From Rodentolepis nana (lineage: Eukaryota > Platyhelminthes > Cestoda > Cyclophyllidea > Hymenolepididae): a DNA stretch of 40,455 bases. The position numbers and the translations under genes were made by a program. Location of the stretch: the NCBI GenBank assembly GCA_900617975.1, contig UZAE01000087.1:1-40455 (forward strand). Reading direction: 5' to 3'. This document shows, piece by piece, positions 34,703 through 40,455 of the stretch (position 1 is the stretch's first letter; each line of letters starts with the position of its first letter). Below the pieces are notes generated by a model. The model searched no databases. It saw nothing but the letters and a program-made list of their open reading frames with translations, and was not told the origin of the DNA.

Positions 34703-35736
34703 ATGAAAGAACAGGACGTGCACTTCCGACACATTTTATTGCATTACTTCCGAAAAGGCAAGAACGCATCGCAGGCACAAAAGAAGTTATGTGCCGTATA
34801 TGGAGATGAAGCCTTAAAAGAAAGGCAGTGTCGAAATTGGTTTGAAAGATTTCGTTCCGGTGATTTTTCACTCAAAAATTCACAACGATCTGGCCGCCCA
34901 GTCGAAGTGGATGAAACCCATTTCAAGGCCATTATCGATTCAAATCGTCACAGCATAATACGAGATATTGCAGAGAAGCTCAATGTGTCGCATACATGCA
35001 TTGAAGATAAAAATGAAAAACCCTTGGTTATGTCAAGAAACTTGATTTATGGATCCCTCACCAGTTAAAGGAAATTCATTTGACGCAACGGATTAGCATC
35101 TGTGATTCGCCGCTACTGAAACGCAATGATAATGATCCATTTCTGAAGAACCTAGTTACTGGGGACGAGAAGTGGATAGTTTATAACAATGTTACTCGCA
35201 AGAGATCATGGGTGAAGCAAGATCAACCAGCCCAAACAGTATCAAAAGCAGAGATTCACCAAAAAAGGAGTATGCTGTCAGTCTGGTGGGATCACAAAGG
35301 AATTTTGTATTTTGAACTCATGCCGCAGAACCAAACGATAAATTCAAATGTGTATGTTGAAGAACTCGAAAAACTGAAGGATGCAATTGAAGATAAGCGG
35401 CCGGCATTATCAAATCGGAAGGGTATTGTTTTCCATCATGATAATGCAAGGCCCCACACATCTTTGGTTACTCGGCAAAAATTATTGGAACTGGGTTGGG
35501 ATGTTTTGTCACACCCACCATATAGCCCTGACCTTGCGCCTTCGGATTACCATTTGTTTCGTTCCATGCAAAACTCTTTAAATGGTAAAATTTTTAACAA
35601 CGCGGATGATGTCGGATCACACCTAATTCAGTTTTTTAATAGCAAAGACCAGACATTTTACGAAGGGGGAATTTTTACTCTGCCAGAGCGATGGAAAAAG
35701 GTCATCGACAAGAACGGCCAATATCTAATTGAATAA
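34703..35736 (+). pseudogene. Mariner transposase, broken by a single frameshift
   Basis: This is a cut-and-paste transposase that would bind the element ends and catalyse excision and integration. The first frame (34703 to about 35019) holds the N-terminal helix-turn-helix region, with ASQAQKKLCAVYG, RNWFERFRSGDF and RSGRP. A one-base loss in the A-run near 35016-35020 shifts the frame. The sequence continues from 35020 with GYVKKLDLWIPHQL, the mariner WxPHxL motif, to the TAA at 35734-35736. Catalytic triad: D at 35164-35166 (TGDEKW), D at 35440-35442 (HDNARPH) and D at 35545-35547 (YSPDLAPSDYH), with 34 residues between the last two, the mariner D34D signature. The total of about 344 codons is normal length. 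An extra codon (CDSPLLKRN) may be a second in-frame change. It is probably inactive but recently so. Confidence 0.93.
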
Positions 35737-35787
35737 AGTTATATTTTTAAACAAAAATTCCGAATTTGCCCTCTTATTTGAAATCAG

Positions 35788-35810
35788 CAATGACTTAGTT
35801 GCCAATCTAA
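35788..35810 (-). repeat. Right terminal inverted repeat of mariner
   Basis: Reads CAATGACTTAGTTGCC and then AATCTAA on the plus strand. It is followed by the TA duplication at 35811-35812. Confidence 0.88.
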
Positions 35811-36425
35811 TAAATTGTTATTATTCGCATAAATGCAAAATATCAAGTATGACATGGCATGAATGAATAGAATTCCGTTGAACACAATTACATCAAGCGA
35901 ATTTTTAAAAAAATTGTGTCTCAAAAGGTTTTCACTCTGCAAGAAGACAAAAATATCATCAGAAATACTTTAAGCGCACCAGAATAATAAACACTTTTGA
36001 GAGGGCACGAACTCAAAAGGAGGGTCTAAAGGTGTAATATAAGTGTGATGAATATTAAATTTCTTGGGTTGACAAAGTAAAATTTCTTTATGTTCTAAAC
36101 ACATTCATACTGGATGAATTTGTTGGCCATTCAATAATGTAAGAAAAACTATTATAAATTTTTTATATTACACGTATTCCATGTTTTTATTTCAACAACG
36201 GGAGTTTATGTTTTACTACTTCCTGGCTTAAAGATCATAAGATATATCTATCTATATGCATACATATGTTGTTTTTTTATGTTTTATTTGTACACTTAAA
36301 TCAATGCATATCAAAACTAAGTCCAACAATAATTGTCAAACTTTTATAAAATTAGACCAAATGCTACCTTTGCTGTAAATGAAATTGGTGTCCATTCCCA
36401 AAGGTATTTGATAAACTCATCTAAT

Positions 36426-36444
36426 TATATATATATATATATAT
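36426..36444. repeat. (TA)n microsatellite
   Basis: About nine TA units. Confidence 0.88.
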
Positions 36445-37099
36445 TTTAACGCGTAAATTTTTACCAACAATCATAATGATATCAGCCAATGCGTAACATT
36501 ATATCTCAAAATATTAATGAGCAGTTCATATTGATGGTGGCAAACACATGGTAAAAATGGTGATATCAGAAACTCCTATCTTTGTTGATAGTAACATTTT
36601 CAAGGCTATTATCAAGATTTACTCACGAATGTTATAACAATCATTGGTTTCATTTAAAAGCCCAAGATTTCTTAACAACTGCTGTATCTGTCTTAATCAT
36701 TCTTATAAATTAATTAATTTTCTTTATGCAGCGAAGTCGGATGAAGTGATTTAGTAAGTGATAAGTCTTGTTAAAATGGAGCATATCATTTTTTGACTGA
36801 ATTTGTTTCTAACGTTAGTGAGGAATCAAACGTTTAAATTATTGATTGCCTTCGCATACTTCAAAGATATATTTATCCCCTAAGCAGAAAGGCTTCGATT
36901 TTAATGAAAAAGTAAGTTGCTCGCACGATGATAAGTATTTCATCTCATCTTATTAAAATTAGCTGGTGCATTTTGGGACATCACGCAGAAAGTAGATGAA
37001 AAAAATGCTCATAAAATTTGATGTAATACGAGATGAAATGATATGATAAATCCAGCCACTAGGCTACAAAACAGCAAAGCTACTTGCTTAATTGGTATA

Positions 37100-37123
37100 G
37101 GGGAGGTGGGGGGGGGGGGGGAG
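37100..37123. repeat. Poly-G tract (G14 core at 37108-37121)
   Basis: GGGGAGGTG is followed by an uninterrupted G-run on the plus strand. It is the same class of tract as the poly-C stretches but in opposite orientation. Confidence 0.85.
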
Positions 37124-38898
37124 TTTTCAGTTCTGCCAACTCTGCTCTTTTCATAAAAATGTCAGTAACATTTAAAAGAGAAGAAAATCACAAATATACC
37201 TTCCCAATGAACACTAATTAACTGCTTCAGCATTTTTAAATTTTGTATTTAAAGGTCATCAGCTAAGCAAATATCTCATTTGCGAAGCGTCCTAATCGTG
37301 GTGCATGCCAATTCATTTTGACTATGTAACGTAGTTTACACAATAAACTTATAAATTTTAATTTAAATCTACCCTTTTACTGAGAAAGCACAAAAGGCGA
37401 ATTGAAAATTTTCAATTTTAATATATTTATTTCTCAAATTGCTTAACACAGATTCAAAATAGTAGATTAGTTCCAATCATGCTTTCTAATCATTCAGCCA
37501 TAAATTTTGATTAGGAAATACACCAGGCAGATACGTGATAAATGGACTTCCTGTTATCCCTTGCCACATACTTTATTTCGACTTTTTTATCAAGAGGAAA
37601 AACTTTAAAAGCGTAATCCCTGAATACTGCTTCCCTTTCTTCATCTAATTAAAAGTCCTATCACGAAGAAAGGTGTAATTTTAAAGGTGACTACAGTAAT
37701 TTGCCAAAAAATCTTTTGTCTGATAATGCTTTCATTATATTTTGACTTAGTACATATTTCAAATAATACAAGCATAATTTAATGCTTTAGGAGGTGTTAA
37801 ATAAAATAAAAAGCTCCACAAAAGAGCGCAATTTTGTTCTTTTTTCAAATTTCGTAACATTCTAAAAGAAGAAATTTCGTCTCATCTACTTGTCATAAGT
37901 GAATCCAAATAAATAAAATTACCAGGTGAAATGAATCACCTATCAAAAAATCTCTCTGCATAATAATATTCACGAAAAAACCTCCATATCGTCAAATTTT
38001 TCTAAAGGCATCCACCTTAAGGCATAAAAAACTATTTATAAATGAACTTGGCAATAATACCTTTATTAATTTTTAAATATTTACAATTTCAGTCTTAGTT
38101 GGTAACTAGTATGTGACTTAGTTTACATGTAGTGTGTATTTTTAAGACATTTATTTGTTCCCAAAAACTTAAAGCTTGAGTATAATGGCTTATGAAGTCA
38201 TTAAAAATTGATTTCACACTCTCTATAAAGAAATGTAGTTGGAAAAGTATAGATGAGTTACTTTTTCATGACTGCATGAAAAACAAAAGTCAATTGGAAA
38301 CACTTAACTTGGACTAAAGATCGTTCTAATGTGAAAATAGGATATTAATAAGTTCGATATTTTGATCAAACATTTAATCATTCGTACCACCCAATATTAG
38401 GATCAAAATATGGCGTTTGGCTTGCGCCCACTTCAACGACTACTTTTATTGGCTCAAAAAGAAAAGAAACCGTTTTTTTGGAGTCTAGAAATTGTTGCCA
38501 ACTTTCAACTGAAATATTGAATTAAGTCAAATTATATAAATCAAGATTTCATTTCGAACTTCTATGTTATGGAAAGTTGGAACAGGTATTTTATAATAAT
38601 TAGTAAATAATGCTTATAAATGACTACTTAGGCAAAAAAACTGAAATTTGGTACTGTTCAGCAAAAATCAAATCTAATCTGATTAAGAGTCGAAAATTAC
38701 AGTCATTTGAGCCTAAGTCCAGATTCGTTTTTAATTAAGCAAATGCGCCTGAGGTATTTAATTTTAATACATAAAAAATTGACTTTTTTAACTAATTGTG
38801 TGAACACCTGTCGACTGTATTAAACGCGAAGTGATTTATCAATGAAAATGTTTTCTTTTATTGCCTTATTAGTGGCAAAAGAAAATTCATCTACTGCT

Positions 38899-38963
38899 GT
38901 TGGCGTAGTGGTCAGAGTTTTCGATCTGTCAAGTCAGAGGTCATTGGATCAATGTCCCTCAAC
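38899..38963 (+). other. tRNA-like sequence (tRNA pseudogene or tRNA-derived SINE head)
   Basis: GTTGGCGTAGTGGTCAGAG matches a Pol III A box with its tRNA context. CTGTCAA is a typical seven-base anticodon loop, with GTC in the anticodon place. GGTCATTGGATCAATGTCCC resembles the T-arm/B box but is degenerate. GTTG at the start pairs with CAAC at the end. The anticodon stem pairs poorly and the total is about seven bases short, so a functional tRNA is unlikely. A short inverted C/G stretch (ACCCCC and GGGGAA) follows, which could be the body of a SINE. No second copy was seen in the window. Confidence 0.38.
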
Positions 38964-40440
38964 ACCCCCTTTCGGTTTTTGGGGAAGACCAAATACCCTG
39001 ATTAATTCTGAAAAATAAGTGAGAGATAGACCAACACTATCAAAAATATAACCAAATTTAACTGCAGAAGCATTTACACATTTCGGCATTATTCGAATTA
39101 GTTTCAAGTATTATTCCACATCTTTTTAAATTATTATAAATATATTTCTGGAAAAGTTACTTGAGGCGAAAAAAAAATATTTTTTCAGTTCATTCTCAAG
39201 AAATCAATAAGGACATTTGTAACAAAATTCGCGTCTCCGCACCTTAAAGACCATTTTTGAACAGCCCTTTCCTCTCTTGCACTACGACTTTTTTAGCAAT
39301 TGTTTTTACCGAAAATCGCAAATTTGGATCAGGCGACAGTATTGAAATATGAAGTTATCAGGGGAGTAGAAGAAAGTAAATATCAGGAATTCAACTGACC
39401 TTGATTTTTTAAATCACTTGGGCATTTATTTATAAACCGAAAAATTGGATTGCAAAGAATTTTTTAGCAAACATCGATTTTAGATCATACTTTTCTCGAC
39501 TAGAATGTTTGAACTCAAAATTCTCCTGCTTGTCATTGGTCTACAACATCTTATAACTATCGCACAGTATAATATAGCATATTTCAATAGAAACTCTTCC
39601 TTTGGCTCAGTTCTTATCATAGTTATCGAGTTTAAAAAAATGATTTAATGAACGACAATGTATCTGTGAAGCATTGATGGTCCCTTGGTGCGAGGATACA
39701 TTAAAATATTGAGGTCATGAGATTGGTGTTCACAGGCATATATTCACCGAGGTTGTTAACTAACCGTACTCATCAATTAGAATCAAAAAAAGGACTGGTG
39801 AAATGCATGTATTTCACTTCATTTGTGCCTTAAAATAGTCCCTCTTAAAAGGCCCAAAATGTGCATTTAGCCATCTTTTCAAACTTCTAATTCTAGATTG
39901 GAGTCAATAGCTAGGCTACACTGGGTTCGGTCTCACATATTCAAGATTTTATTGTAAGTTCTTCAATATGGTTGAATTACCTTTTATCAATAGATTGGTT
40001 GGCTTTAATCAGGCAACTAATTTGAAATTAACCTTCAAAATGCCTTTCAAAGGGAACTAAGTATTCCCGTATGGCAAATTAGTGCCCTTCACCTAACGCT
40101 AATTCACCAAGTGTGGCATGGGTATGTGGTAATAAACGAAAAGCCTGAAGAACTATGAGAATGGTCGGTTTTGAGCGCTAAATTCAATATTGCCCACAAT
40201 AGAGATGCTACATTTATAGCTATAGAACAAGCAAAACATTTTTTTCCTTAAATTTTACCAAAGTTTTCAAGCAGGTATATTTATTAGTCATATGCATTTC
40301 TACAATTCTTGTGCATTGCACCACCTAGTCAAGTCGTTTGCCGAAAATAAACTATATTTATTGGACATGAAGAAAACGGTATCATCGCGATTCGTGATTG
40401 CCTTTTTTGCTTTGTGTTTTCTATGCTTTTAGATCTTTCT
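38964..40440. other. AT-rich spacer to the window end
   Basis: No ORF of note, RNA gene or repeat was recognised. Patches near 39230-39370, 39660-39750 and 40050-40180 are slightly less AT-rich but unassigned. Confidence 0.5.
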
Positions 40441-40455
40441 CTCCCCACCCCCCCC
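40441..40455. repeat. C-rich tract cut by the window edge
   Basis: CTCCCCACCCCCCCC runs into the window end. Its true length is unknown. Confidence 0.75.

Larger units (their letters stand above)
34521..35810 (+). mobile_element. Mariner DNA transposon (1,290 bp), mellifera/irritans-like
   Basis: Inverted repeats of 23 bp lie at 34521-34543 and 35788-35810, matching at 20 of 23 positions and sharing a perfect GGCAACTAAGTCATTG core. They are flanked by TA. One transposase-derived reading frame fills the interior. Length and structure are those of a complete mariner. The repeat core GGCAACTAAGT is the form I associate with mellifera-type mariners of insects and other invertebrates. The element sits inside a Gag relic, so it is younger than that element. 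Confidence 0.92.
35813..38898. other. AT-rich spacer right of the mariner
   Basis: The first ~70 bases may continue the interrupted Gag (RINAKYQ in the frame at 35828). No further Gypsy domains (protease, reverse transcriptase, integrase) could be recognised. An AT repeat lies at 36426-36444 and a G14 run at 37108-37121. The rest is AT-rich with no gene seen. Confidence 0.5.

Overview
The window looks like gene-poor, AT-rich DNA from an invertebrate metazoan, most likely a flatworm (cestode or trematode). The grounds are low coding density with long AT-rich spacers, a divergent single-exon class A receptor of a kind common in platyhelminths, a mellifera-type mariner, a Gag relic resembling the CsRn1/K02A2.6-type Ty3/Gypsy elements of trematodes and nematodes, and a scattered ~300 bp SINE-like family. 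No base statistics or searches were run, so the organism call is an inference.

Layout. Positions 1-155 look like the end of a terminal coding exon of a gene entering from the left, with a polyadenylation signal at 286-291. From there to about 20.4 kb the DNA is AT-rich spacer with SINE-like copies at 10762-11056, 16631-16949 and 18437-18749, plus poly-C tracts and microsatellites. The one complete cellular gene is on the minus strand at 20471-21988: a 505-residue seven-transmembrane receptor with no intron. A candidate promoter with two CCAAT boxes and a CRE/C-EBP-like site lies 190-245 bp upstream. A SINE-like copy in inverse orientation follows at 24605-24872, and a 5'-truncated copy at about 30310-30490. 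Near 34-36 kb there is a nested transposon locus: a decayed Gypsy-type Gag (34086-34518) interrupted by a 1,290 bp mariner (34521-35810) with recognisable inverted repeats, a TA target duplication and a transposase broken by one frameshift. A tRNA-like sequence, probably a SINE head or tRNA pseudogene, lies at 38899-38963. The window ends in a poly-C tract.

The genes do not form a pathway. The receptor stands alone among retroelements, and its gene is bracketed by SINE-like copies in opposite orientations. The strongest candidate for something undescribed is the SINE-like family: three copies have visible target-site duplications, two of them agree on the same 5' end, and no clear Pol III promoter is visible in the head. 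The divergent receptor, which lacks several class A hallmark residues, is the other candidate.
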